From: Nymphaea colorata
Taxonomy: Eukaryota; Streptophyta; Magnoliopsida; Nymphaeales; Nymphaeaceae
DNA length: 64,000 bases
NCBI RefSeq assembly: GCF_008831285.2
Contig: NC_045139.1
Span: forward strand, 30,698,206-30,762,205
Reading direction: 5' to 3'
Shown here: one piece after another, positions 38,001 through 48,400 of the stretch
Position numbering within the stretch: the first letter of the stretch is position 1
Layout: every line of letters starts with the position of its first letter
Notes under the pieces: model-generated
Database searches by the model: none
What the model was told of the DNA's origin: nothing
The model's input: only the letters and a program-made list of their open reading frames with translations
Made by a program: the position numbers and the translations under genes

Positions 38001-41000
38001 AAAACTCAGGAGATATGTTTCCTATGTTAAACACGTTTGATCATGTCAATCTAATGATGTGGTGTGTCCATTCGTATTTCTATGCAATCATAGATGCACA
38101 TGCTATTGCTAAGTGAATCAAACATGCAACATAATAGAGAACAACATTCATGATGTACCGAACCTTCTCGCAGCAAACATATAATGAATATGAATCCACA
38201 TCCGAAGTTATAAACTATACAAAATCCAAACACTAAATGGGGTTCCATATTATTAATAAATTGATCAGTAGCTTGCCTCCATCTGAGTGCAGATCACATC
38301 AATAACCTCAGAAGACGCAGATGCTGACTGAGATTGCAAGGATGTCTCTTCATTTTCTTTCTTCCTCTGCCTTGATGCAAACCTTGTCTTCCTTTCTTTA
38401 ATTTTGCTTTCAGTTGTCTGCACTAAGCTGCCACTTGTAGAAGACAATTTTTGCAAGTGGCTGGAGCAAAAGAAGTGTCAACTGAGATGTGCTTTTACTA
38501 AGCTAGTAAGCTGTATTCAATAAAACAAAAAGGAATAGTCCGAAGGAACAGACAGTTCAAATACTAATAGATAATCAATACCCTGAATGTACCAAGCAAG
38601 CAACCAAAGTTTCATATGCTGCATCCCGCAAATCATCTTCAGACAGATCTACAAGAATATAGATATGGTAGTTTAGTGCACTACAAGAATGGATAATTTA
38701 TTAGATCTGAATATATGCTGGTTTGATGCTCTAAAAGAATAGATGATTTCATGTATCTATAAAAGATGATGTTTGGACAAAGACATAGAGCATCATCAGC
38801 TGACTAGCTATTCAAGTTGTTCATATTGAATGCGACACCACTGCACAGCAATAATCTGTCCTGCGAGTAGATGCTATATGACCAAATTGGAATCCTTTAA
38901 ACTCTAGATATGAAAAACATAAGAACATTACCAGTTACAAAAGAAGGTAAACCAATTGGTGGGAGATTGTTTTCACCAAATATTTCACAATTCTGAACAG
39001 GTAAAGTTGTCTGTGCATTCCCATACCCATAATAAGAACTTCTGAATGTATCATCAACAACGTCTCTCAATGAATTTGATGAACATGGAAAAGCACCTGG
39101 CCCCATGTTAACCACCAGTTCAGGAGGAACATGATGAGGTGGAGAACATGATAACTCTGGCTTTGTAACTAAAAAGAATGAGCATCCGGATTCATGATTA
39201 ATCTGCACATAGAATGTATTTTCCTCAAATCCATCTTAATCAAACGCCAATAATGACATAATTTGTACATTTACTGTCAAACTAACAGATCAACCAAAAA
39301 AATTCAGTGTCCAATGGCAAGAATTTCGTTCATGTAGCAGAAGCAATGTTTCTCAAAACATTAACCATCAAGAGCCAAGACTCAATTCCACATCATTCAA
39401 GCAACATCTTAAACATGCAAAAAGTGAGAAGTTGGGTCCAGATGAAAATCCAAACATGCTCCAGCGTCTGTAGGCTCAATTGAGGAATGTCCAAGAGTCA
39501 TAAGAACCTAAATAGCTATTTCACAAGCAGCATCTAGAAATTTGATCTGCAGTAGAAGCATGGCTATCAACAACAGAAATAGTCATGCTAGTCTAGCTGC
39601 ATAAAAGGGTACCTGCTCATGACAATACTAATAAAATGAATTCCCAAGAAATTAATCATTAACATAGGTGTGCAAAGTCAGTGCGGGAAGCATCAGATTA
39701 GCCCAAACAAGGATGTAGTCTAAGAATAACTTTGTCAAGAAAGACACAAAAGTCAAGAGAAGAACTACGAGCACATGCCACTAAAGTATTTGTACCACCT
39801 CCCAACTATGCCTGATCTACCAGAAAGTGTTGTCTATCATGACAGCTTCAAGAGAAGACATTAAAGAAGTTGAGTTTTAGGGGATCTTACAATACCACCC
39901 AAAATGTGAACAAGGTTAATATGGCATACTTGTGGAGACCATTTCACCTGTTCACTCCGTTCCAACTGAATTCCTTTACATGCATACAGAGACACACATA
40001 GACAGATATATGTATGTTTTAAAAACTTCACTTCTACAAAATTTCAGAAAGGACATGATAGTTTCATTCATTGCCTGCGGCTGATCATGGACATACCATT
40101 AATTTGAGGAGGAAAAGAAAGGGAATGAATTAAAAGCAAATAGAAAAGCATGATTTTCTCCATTAATTTGAAAAAGAGAAAAAGCCAACAGACGATGACA
40201 CTAAATGAATGAATGTACTATGTGTGTGTGTGTGTGATTAAGATCTAACATTTTACAAAATACAGCTACAAGTCTACAACTTTTCAGAAATTACCCACAT
40301 GAAATTGAAAAAAAAATGAGTTAAAGTTTGTGCATCTTTTCCAATTTTTGAGAGTTTCAGATTGTAACTATTAACAAGAGCTAATTTGGTCTCCATTGTT
40401 CTTTTTGACTCAAAAATGTTAAAACCTTCCGAAAACGCACTTTTCTCAGGAAACCTTTCCTTACAAGTATGGTTGTTACATTTGAGAAAAAATTATTTAT
40501 TTATTGTGGCTGTACACTTATCTGCATGTGTAGGACATGTATGACACACCACTTCCTATGTCAGTCCCTACATAAACTAACGACACCATTCTTTTTCTTG
40601 AAAATAACTGTTGTCTAAGAGGCAACCATAATAATCTCCATTTTACTGTATTGTCATTCTTATCATAGTATTCAAAGATGAAAATGCATAACAAAAGTAG
40701 CTACTAGTTGATCATTCACATGTAATTAACTGAGAAACATGATTGGTTCCAGTATGAAACAGAATGTCAGGCTGAACCAGTTTTCTGCAATTCCAGATAG
40801 CTTCATAAAAAAAAAAAAAGAATCAACTGCTAAAGGTTGAGAAATATGAATAGTTGACATTGCCAAACTGGTCTGCAGATTCTAGTGTTAAGCCAGAGTA
40901 TGCTTCGTTTCAGTAGCAAACATTCCCATAGCAGTGAACAAATCCTATCTTGCAATAGACTAATCAAATAAACAAAAAGTAGCCACTAGAAATGGTTAGG

Positions 41001-41480
41001 CAAGAAAAAATGTGAATACCAAAACGGTCATGATTCCTAACCTCAAACTTATGAAGATAAATCTAGCCTATTCACATATTGCATAGTTCAGACACTAAAA
41101 ACTTTGGTGAATATCATTTTTTTACCATAATTGGCAAGTTCATCTCATTGTAATGCATCCTAGCAGCTTCAGAAAGATCAAGAACTTTACCTGAAGAAAA
41201 AACTTCAATTAACAAACTTATCTTGATAATTCTTCAAAAACAAAATTTTTTCTTGGACACGAGACAGAGCAGAAGAGGAGAGGATGGAAAACACAAAATG
41301 TTGAGGAGGAACATTACCATTTACTGCACATTCAAGCATATAATCAGCACTAATGGCATCCAAGTCAACATCCTCAACACCAGAAGTGCCAGTAGGAAAA
41401 TCAACAGCCTTTATCACATTGGATGATATGATGAACTCAATGAGTTTGTGCCGGTCCAAGCGTAAACGTTCTAACAACAT
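4252..41480 (-). CDS. DUF810/Munc13-homologous protein, PATROL1 family; 26 coding exons over 37 kb
   Basis: PATROL1-type proteins carry a Munc13-like MUN region and act in vesicle tethering; PATROL1 itself delivers the plasma-membrane proton pump AHA1 in guard cells. Exons (minus, 5' to 3'): 41480-41318, 41190-41126, 39202-38932, 38648-38582, 38460-38277, 36229-36062, 35919-35827, 35686-35480, 35367-35266, 33465-33238, 32412-32332, 20806-20717, 20645-20460, 20335-20183, 18768-18676, 15492-15421, 14729-14612, 13222-13047, 11998-11914, 10466-10242, 9310-9204, 8372-8295, 8215-8120, 5593-5498, 5425-5242, 4427-4252. All joins keep phase and total 3,564 nt (1,187 aa). Landmarks: [10 protein letters not shown] at the N-terminus, [84 protein letters not shown], and a basic C-terminus ([19 protein letters not shown]). 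Intron 5 appears to use a GC donor (GAG/GCAAGC). The start at 41480 is the first ATG after an in-frame TGA. The specific paralogue is not settled. Confidence 0.88.
6907..7056. repeat. 31-bp tandem array of perfect small hairpins (intron 23)
   Basis: Four near-identical 31-bp units start at 6907, 6938, 6969 and 7000, with a diverged fifth at 7031. Each unit holds a perfect inverted repeat, AGCCGTTGG-gagtt-CCAACGGCT, followed by the spacer cttttgtg. The array is followed by A/AAAT-rich low-complexity DNA to about 7165. It lies inside the 2.5-kb intron between 5593 and 8120. Similar CCGTTGG/CCAACGG words occur in some plant transposon ends, so this may be the edge of an old element; the octamer atacctaa occurs near both 6833 and 7168 and could be a target duplication. 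Confidence 0.75.
16458..16690. repeat. Direct 55-bp repeat separated by (AAAT)n and (TA)n, then CA/TA microsatellites
   Basis: A segment beginning cataaataag at 16458 recurs at 16578 with a few changes (period 120 bp). Between the copies are (aaat)n and about 20 TA units. After the second copy come TA, ACAC and CACACA runs to about 16690. It lies in intron 15 of the DUF810 gene. Long open frames across it (minus 16295-16678) encode only YI and CV dipeptide runs and are artefacts. Confidence 0.8.
16994..17026. repeat. (TA)n microsatellite
   Basis: A pure TA run of about 16 units, preceded by a short (GT)n run at 16976-16991, in intron 15 of the DUF810 gene. Confidence 0.85.
20924..21178 (+). 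repeat. Gypsy 5' LTR
   Basis: Starts tgttagg and ends ggctatca. It is 15 bp longer than the 3' copy, mostly because of an expanded (TC)n tract near 21102-21126. Confidence 0.93.
21181..21192 (+). promoter_or_regulatory. Gypsy primer-binding site (tRNA-iMet)
   Basis: TGGTATCAGAGC, two bases after the 5' LTR, is the standard plant initiator tRNA-Met primer-binding sequence. Confidence 0.9.
21223..21386 (+). repeat. Copia 5' LTR (164 bp)
   Basis: Starts tgttaagacg and ends cttcatca. It contains a TATA-like TCTATATAAAG near 21321, plausible as the LTR promoter. Identical by eye to the 3' copy. Confidence 0.95.
21387..21398 (+). promoter_or_regulatory. Copia primer-binding site (tRNA-iMet)
   Basis: TGGTATCAGAGC directly abuts the 5' LTR. 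Confidence 0.9.
21399..22019 (+). other. GC-rich copia leader with a 51-bp tandem repeat
   Basis: The leader between primer-binding site and gag ATG is strongly GC rich to about 21830, unlike the AT-rich surroundings. A unit starting gcgcccgtccgcctg at 21590 recurs at 21641 (period 51 bp). Overlapping 143-codon frames are open on both strands (plus 21484-21915, minus 21384-21815), but composition alone explains them. It is likely an untranslated leader holding the packaging signal. Confidence 0.7.
22020..26258 (+). pseudogene. Copia gag-pol polyprotein, one frame interrupted by a single TAG
   Basis: The frame opens at ATG 22020, hits TAG at 23562-23564, and continues in the same frame to TGA at 26256. 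Gag is a UBN2-type domain ([17 protein letters not shown]), with knuckle [14 protein letters not shown] from residue 252. Protease has [14 protein letters not shown] (Asp at residue 355). The pre-integrase HHCC runs from about 23470 and the TAG follows its last cysteine directly. Integrase follows ([27 protein letters not shown]), then RT ([27 protein letters not shown], catalytic YVDD at 25305-25316) and RNase H ([22 protein letters not shown]). All catalytic residues I can check are present. The stop should prevent integrase and RT synthesis unless read through. Confidence 0.92.
26257..26265 (+). promoter_or_regulatory. Copia polypurine tract
   Basis: GAGGGGGAG overlaps the gag-pol stop codon and abuts the 3' LTR. 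Confidence 0.85.
26266..26429 (+). repeat. Copia 3' LTR (164 bp)
   Basis: Same sequence by eye as 21223-21386, followed by the target duplication gtgga. Confidence 0.95.
27514..30130 (+). pseudogene. Gypsy pol: zinc knuckle, protease, RT and RNase H, degenerate
   Basis: In order: a knuckle [14 protein letters not shown] (about 27592), protease [11 protein letters not shown] (DTGS at 27838), RT core ([20 protein letters not shown] at about 28510, then [17 protein letters not shown]), RNase H ([13 protein letters not shown] at about 29280) and the integrase zinc-binding region ([12 protein letters not shown]...CDTCQ, about 29889-29997). Breaks include frameshifts near 27890 and 28630, a TAA near 28447 and a TGA near 28810. 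The RT catalytic motif reads FYDIL: the codon at 28845-28847 is Tyr where the family has the first of two catalytic Asp residues, so RT would be dead even apart from the stops. Confidence 0.88.
30084..31115 (+). pseudogene. Gypsy integrase core and chromodomain, still-open frame of 343 codons
   Basis: This 3' part of pol remains open. It has the integrase core ([32 protein letters not shown], giving the D, D and E positions), a GPY/F-like region ([17 protein letters not shown]) and at the C-terminus a chromodomain-like module ([20 protein letters not shown] then [10 protein letters not shown]). Chromodomains in this position direct chromovirus integration toward particular chromatin. It lacks its own start context and its zinc-binding segment is upstream in a broken frame, so it is listed as a remnant, although the open frame is notable. 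Confidence 0.85.
31132..31142 (+). promoter_or_regulatory. Gypsy polypurine tract
   Basis: The purine run gaaggggggag lies immediately upstream of the 3' LTR, as expected for the plus-strand primer. Confidence 0.8.
31146..31385 (+). repeat. Gypsy 3' LTR
   Basis: Starts tgttaag and ends ggctatca, followed by the target duplication tattg. It shows about a dozen substitutions against the 5' LTR. Confidence 0.93.
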
Positions 41481-42000
41481 ATCTCAACTTTAACCTGAAC
41501 CAACATATTTGCAGTGCATAAATAAAAAGCTATGTGTTTCATTAGCTTTCAAAACTATGGGCAATATTATTTACAAGTTGATAACATGTCTGACGAAGAA
41601 TGCCTGAGATTAACTTTATGGTGAGTCCATATTGACACGTTAATGTGCTGGTGCTCATGTACAGTCCACCTTTGGACTTGTTTAACTTCTAATGCAACTA
41701 TATGATGCAGATTCAATAACCTCTTCTATAGGGCTGCTTCAATTTACTTCCATATCTTTTCTCTTTTGCACATTATTTTCTTATGTGAAACTAAAACCTA
41801 TTATGACCTTATGTCCTGGCCATGTCAGGGTAAGATATTACAATTTGACATTTGTACACATGGTGCTCCTATCTCACCATTGAGTACTGAAGCCTGAGAT
41901 ATAAAGAAGTGCACTTGATATATATATAATTGCCAGACACTCTGGAAGTTGAGCATAGGATCGCAGCAGTTCCATTATCTTTCCACGGCTGCACCCATAC

Positions 42001-42074
<74 letters not shown>
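42001..42074. repeat. (ACAT)n/(TA)n microsatellite
   Basis: Short ACAT repeats lead into about 30 uninterrupted TA units. Open frames through it encode only YI repeats and are not genes. It lies upstream of the first coding exon of the DUF810 gene, possibly within its 5' UTR intron. Confidence 0.9.
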
Positions 42075-42076
<2 letters not shown>

Positions 42077-43339
42077 TGATAACAGCACGTGTGAAAATCA
42101 TGGACCTCTCCTGCAAGGACATACAAATTCATATCCGTGACACATTTAGCACAGCACTTGCACATTGAAGTGCCAGACCTTCCACACATTGACACGCACA
42201 AGTAGTTTATTTATGTTCTTAAGGTTTCTACTGCCACTTTGAGTATTTTATTACAACACCACGTTGCTACTTGGTGGCACCCACAGTTAAGCGGTCAACT
42301 TGATCAATCCCATTTATGTGCTTTAGCTGATGAAGCTGTTTTTCCAGTTATGCCAAAAATTGGAAGGAAACAGCACTCTTCAATTATAAATCAAGAGAGA
42401 TGCACTTCCTCTTCAGACTAACAGGTAGATATGATGCCATTAAACAAGTCCAGTAATTGGACCATACAACCTACAGGCAGGAGGTGGCAGGAAAGCAGGA
42501 AAAAGATGAATTGTCACGTACCAGAAAAAGGAACAGAAAAGGGAAAAGTTGTGATTATGACCACAGGCTTTTGTATGATGAACATGACTAAAATCAACTA
42601 GGGAACATGGAGCTGCCAGGAATAGGACTCAACTCCCCTCAATTCCATGACTTGAACATAATTATACCGTGATGAATACAATGCACGAGATAATTAACGA
42701 TGACAATGCAGTAAGAAAAAGGAAATGAGAAAAGTGGGACAAAACAATGCCAAGAGCCATGATTATTGTAACGACAGATATTGGGTTTAGAAACGGTAAT
42801 GATGAAATAACAAACCTCCAATGCTGGTTTTCATGAAAAAGGATGGACGATGGGGTCAACGATTTCCCATGCCACTGCTTACATGTCTTGTGCATGGGAC
42901 AAAGCCAAAAGTCGACTATTCAACCAAAAAAATCATGAAACTGATTTTATAGGTAACTAGTCCAATACCTAATACGATCCCCTCGGCACAAACTCTCACG
43001 ACAAAGCTCCGGTGTCCATGAACCTTTTCCCATCGAAGGGAGATTAAGATCTTACAGGACAACTCCATGGAAAAGATTATCTCGCCGGCAGCGTATGTAG
43101 TGGAACTTTTTCAGTTCAACTCTCGATTTCTCCAATAAAACGCTCGTTCAGTCTCGTCAAAGCAGAACCAAGCAACAACCCGTTGCATGACTACGAAAGA
43201 ATCACGCCAAGAACCCCGAAGAATCCTAGCACATTTAGGTCATTCCCAAAGTTATTTCGGTAGTTCTACCAGCAAGAACAATCAAATTCCCGAGGAGAAA
43301 AACAAATCCGAGTATTCCAGCACAATCCTAACCCAAGTC

Positions 43340-43552
43340 TCACAAATCTTGATCACGATTTCGTGCGGCAACTGAACCAATCGAAAGGCATCGCTGTTCT
43401 TCCAAGAAAACCAAATAACAAAAAGGAAATGAGAAAGAAGAACCGACCTGTTGCTTCCTTGTCGTGGAACGTGTCGGCTTCGAACTTGGGAGAGCGTTTA
43501 GTGGCGAAGCCACGTTATGCTCCGTGGCCATAAGTTTTCTCTTCAAAAGCAC
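43340..43552 (-). other. Candidate 5' leader exon of the DUF810 gene, with upstream ATGs
   Basis: A 70-codon frame (ATG at 43552, second ATG at 43531, MATEHNVASPLNAL) contains a good donor, ACAG/GTCGGT, near 43448. Joining this donor to any acceptor just before 41480 does not give an in-frame fusion: the minus strand has in-frame TAA and TGA immediately upstream of the 41480 ATG. The simplest reading is a non-coding first exon, with the ATGs acting as upstream open reading frames. A missed small intermediate exon that extends the protein cannot be excluded. Confidence 0.35.
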
Positions 43553-43701
43553 CTTTTTGTGACACTCGATGAATGTCCTCCAAATTATTCGATACTTTCG
43601 ACATGAAAATATTCGATGACTGTTGTATGAAAATCATATAGACTGAATTATGAGACGCTTTTTCAGAAAAAGAAATCTAATTAACTTAAGATCAATTTCT
43701 T

Positions 43702-44050
43702 AATGTTGTTAATAATGCGTAAGTAAAAACTTAAAAGTACTCTATAACTACTACATAATTATTATTTTGCCTCTGGCGTAGAATAAATTTCGAATGTTAA
43801 CTTTTAAATAAAGTATATTTAATCTCCACGAAAATAAGTTCGTCTTTGGACAAACTTAAGGTCAGTTTTTTTGAAACATTCTTCTATAAACATAATGTTG
43901 TTAATAATGCGTAAGTAAAAATTTAAAAGTATTCTGTAACTATTACATAATTATTATTTCACCTTTGGCATAGAATAAATTTTGGATGTTAACTTTTAAA
44001 TAAAGTATATTTAATCTCTACGAAATAAGTTCGTCTTTAAAAGTTTGGAC
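43702..44050. repeat. 191-bp-period tandem duplication
   Basis: A segment starting aatgttgttaataatgcgta at 43702 recurs at 43893 with scattered substitutions, mostly transitions. The matching part is about 150 bp, followed in each copy by a degenerate tcgtcttt...ggacaaa tail. It lies in the AT-rich gap between the DUF810 5' region and the transporter pseudogene. No coding content. Confidence 0.85.
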
Positions 44051-44645
44051 AAAAGAAAAGTTGCATTTGTTGTTACCAAAATGAAAATTTTACCAACTTT
44101 TTATTCGTAAAGTTATAAGTTGTTTTCGAACGATCTTATTTTAAGAAAAACTTGACGGAAGTAAGTCATGTGATTTTCCAATAAAGATAAAATATTGGAA
44201 AAATGTCGATAAGTAATCATTTAAAATTATATATACATAAAAAAAATTAAGACTATAAATGAAAATTTTTCATACTTATACGTTTCGCATCATGTCATGA
44301 TATTTAGCTTGAACCAACTCGATACATTGCATTTTGATTGAAACCTGTTGAACTTTTGGTACATAAAATTCTCAATAAAATCACTGCAGATGAATATTTA
44401 TCTTAAGTTAAGAACAAAAAAAAAATTACATGTTGGAATTGAGGTGACATTTCAAATGTAGTTTATTTTATTAAAATTCATATTAAGTTACAACGCAATG
44501 AGAGAGTATATAATGAACATGAGTAATTACTCTTACGAAGTTAAATTTGGCATAATTCTAATATGTCTATTATTACCCATGCCGTATTTTCTTAATAGTA
44601 TTATTTTTATATGCCCTTATTTTATGTTGGTTATCAACTAATAAA
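44051..44645. other. Gene-less AT-rich stretch
   Basis: Nothing recognisable on either strand. It lies where the missing 3' half of the adjacent pseudogene would be. Confidence 0.5.
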
Positions 44646-45412
44646 GTCACACTGAAGGAATGCCAACTTGATTCATCTGCAACGTCATGCTTTGTCTTCT
44701 TCAACTCTCCCATAATAAGAAATTCAAAAGGGAATAGAAGCAACGCTTCCAGGTTGTTGTACAGAACCAAACCCCACGCGTTCAGTCCGATTGTCATAAC
44801 TACATGCTTTATATAAACGAAATCTATTGTCATGCTCACAAGATAGACCAACGCCCATGTATAAGCAGTCACCGTAAGTTGGTAATCTGTAAGAACATAG
44901 ATCACACTTCCACCAAAAATAGTAGCAAGAGACAACCAGGTTTTCAGCGAAGGCCATGGCTGCTTCAGATAGACAGCTTCTCCAATGGCCACAAGTATGG
45001 GGACAGCTGATCGGAAAACTATAAATGTATCAACATTGGCATGTAGCAGAAGCTCGCTGTTTGTGAAAAGGGATGCATAGAATATCATGGCAGCAGGTAA
45101 GAATTTCCACATGGTTTATAGGTTCAGTGGATCATGCTCAATCACTTTTAACCATCCGCACACCAAGTGCACTTGTGAAGTATTGCAAAGCAGTCAAAGC
45201 ACCAGGATATGGAAATTTCATGACAGCCCATTTGTTGATTATTGATAAAAGTGAGGCAGAAAGACAGTATCCGGCAGCTATTCCACAGACAGATGCCTGC
45301 TCCAGCAACTTTTTAAAATAGCATACCGACTATCTTCAGCATCTTTAGACAAAGACGTTGCATCAGTACCTCTGGATGTCTCCTCCTTAGAGCTGCCCAC
45401 ATTATTAGACAT
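44646..45412 (-). pseudogene. GONST3-like nucleotide-sugar transporter pseudogene, 3'-truncated
   Basis: GONST3-type proteins are Golgi triose-phosphate-translocator-fold carriers in the GDP-mannose transporter group. From an ATG at 45412 the minus strand reads a typical N-terminus (MSNNVGSSKEETSRG, ILKSCW). It shifts frame near 45300 to GIAAGYCLSASLLSIINKWA, shifts again near 45165, has an in-frame TAA at 45117-45119, and then runs cleanly through FLPAAMIFY, NSELLLHANVDTFIVFRSA, SLATIFGGSVIYVLTDYQ and DFVYIKHVVMTIGLNAWGLV. Homology ends abruptly at about 44646 after DESSWHSF, losing the last four or so membrane helices. A TTTGCAG acceptor directly precedes the ATG, so this looks like a copied genomic locus with a 5' UTR intron rather than a processed cDNA. 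Confidence 0.82.
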
Positions 45413-48400
45413 CTGCAAACAAACAAATGAATAACAAAAAGATCAGACTATAAATGATTAACAGAACCTGCATAGACATGGCATCAGATTTCAAATATTG
45501 AAGTTGCTCAAGATATACTTTCCATCAGGAGATTAAACTAGCATCAGCGTCACCAATTAAACATCGCAATTTGCAACTGGACATAAAGTTGTATCATCTA
45601 GGACATTTTCATCTATCATACCCCTAAAATAAACAGACAAAAATGCTTTCAAAAGAATACGTGAATGTAAAAACTTCTCCATAAGAACCATATCTTTGAG
45701 TTATGAAGGCTATCCTCACAGAAGCCACAACACAAAATCAAACAGTAAGTAGAATGTATCCTAAATACTACTAAAGAAATAATATGTAGACATAGAGAAA
45801 ACAAACTTTGTTCTGTCTCAATGTTGCGGACATGGCAAGTCCATCTATGTGGCTATGTTTGTAGTGAAAAAATGGACTGCTGCTCAAATGTCATATTTCT
45901 GGAAGGCATAAAATGTGCCATCCTCTGCCTTAAGAGTTAAAAGCAAAAGCCTCACTCATTTTATGATATGTATAAAGCTGATAGTCCTGTGTTAAGAAGC
46001 ATGTTTTTAGTCGAAGTCATGATTTTATAAGCCATCAAACTCTAATGCACTGTGAACTATTGAATTTTGGTACAGCTGGAATTTATTTTTTATGCACCTG
46101 TGGTCCTGTGGAAACAATAATTTTAACATTAAAACACATACATAGAACTTGAAACAGACAATAAGTTGAATATGTCCATTATCACCTGAATAATTAATAA
46201 ACTTATAAGTTATAAAAGTTGATACTCACTATTTAACAATTTTCTCCAATGTCATTTATTTTGGTAGTTCTTCTTTATTGTCTCTTTTGTCTTTTGGATG
46301 AAAAAAAGATATATGAAACTTTATTCATTCCTGCACATTAATAAACAAATAAGCAAAATCCATAAAAGATCACATATAGGAACATGAACTCAAGTGCAGT
46401 GACATAAATTCATCCCAAAGGCCACGAGAAAAGTGAGCAGAAGAGATGTAACAACAATGTTAGTTGCACAGTCGTTTTACCAAGTCACCTGCAATTAAGA
46501 ATGGAACACTATAAAGAAGAATAACTAAGAATGCAACAATATAAAGAAAAACCAAGAATTGATCATAAAGCAGCTATTTCATTATTTCAACTTTTAACAA
46601 AGAAGGTGACAAAAAAAAGACCCTAACAACACACATCCAATCATATCCACACATAATATACATAGAAAGGAGATTTTCATGAGATGTTTTACAAAATTCG
46701 CAATAATAAACAAAGCCTATGAAGACTCCTGCATTATCCTCACTTCATAGTGAATGTATCTAAAATATTATGTCAGCGTTCAAATTTATAAAAAAATATT
46801 AGAAACAGAAATATATCTAACCAAGGAAAATCGGTTTCTTTCTTGCATAAATATACATGGTATTGATTGAACCAAGCGGTTCAACCCGCAATTCTCCTAC
46901 CAGTATCCCTTGTTAAAGTAACCTAATTTTAAGTAAACGATAAAAATCTCAAGGTGGTAAGAGTTTGCTCTATACCAAATTACTTTCATGTTAACTTCAA
47001 GTAGAAGTTACGAAACAATTGCACAAAGTAGATGCAGTTTCAGAAAGTAACAAGATAAAATAGATAAAGATAGGAAATTTAAATCAAACTCAATTTAGAA
47101 TGTAAAATTATGATTCTGATCGTACGTCAAACAAAGACCGATTTCAAACTCTACAAATCCAAGTCAGCAAGAAACACAGACTAAAGGACCCAAGAGCAAA
47201 ACTTAGCAGACACAAAAATTCATCTGATGGACCCCAATCAGAGGCAAACAAACGTCACGCGGAAAAAAAGGAGCATAATTCAAAATGTGGGGACTCTTCC
47301 TAGGCAGGTGGCTCACAACGGCATAACCCCCTAGCCGGCTGCCTAGAGAGAGGGAGAGACCTCTCAGTTACCAGAAATCGGTGAGGTCTTCAACTTTCAG
47401 CGTACTCCAATGCCTGCGGGCAAGACCTCTCCTTCTTGCAGTTAAGGGAGCAGAACAACGCTGGGAGAATGAAAGAGAGAGCGAGATCTCGACTTCTTTC
47501 CTGTAAAGAACACCCCAACATAATTTTGTTCAAGTGACGAAAACGCAGTTCTTTTTTATTTAAATTGCAGAAACAGGGTCAGACGACAGACGCCCATTTT
47601 GCTTTCAATGACTGTAGTTCGGACTGTAATTTGGTTTTCAAAGGAGCATTTCTCTGAAATGCTTCCATGGACTCGCTTGTCCATGAGAACAGAGACCCAA
47701 TCCATGCATGAATGAGGATTGGGCATTGGGCATGTGCTCGACCCATTTACTTAACGGGTCGGGGAAAACCTTGATTCATCGGACACTAATACATACATAA
47801 TCTCTTATCTAATAATAAAGTTGCATTTAATAAATTAAAAATTAAATGCAACCAAATAAATAAATAAAAGGAGATAAACTGCGTGTTCATGTATGTTAGA
47901 ATATATAACAATTAAGCATGATCGATTGTTTTACTACTTTGCATTTGTCATGAACTTATAATGTTAATTGTCTTAACTTCATAAACTGAAATGACTTGAA
48001 TCATTGATTGTCATTTGTGTGTTGAAATAAAGGAGGATATACAACATACTGATTCAAGTTTTCATTCCTACTTACCATTTTTTTCGGTGATCGTGTGGAT
48101 AGAAGGGATGGTGATGAGTTGGCTGCAGTGTGCTATGATCTAGTGCTCCCCAACTGATCTGGAGAGTTGAGATCCTCGTATTCAAAATCCTGGGTTTTTC
48201 AAATATGGGGGATTTGAGATTCCTTGATGGCAAAGGATTCACAAATGAGGATCTTAGATCCACGTGCACAGTGTCGCAGTCCCTAGGCCGATTCTTTCCA
48301 TGTCAAAGAACCTACATTTAACTGTTTGATTATGCATTTTTGAACTCTATCACATTTTATAATTTCTTAAAATTCAATTGTTTATATAAAATTTAAAAGT

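Noticed and set aside
41869-42201. Overlapping frames of 60-110 codons through the TA tract
   Set aside because: They are translations of the microsatellite.
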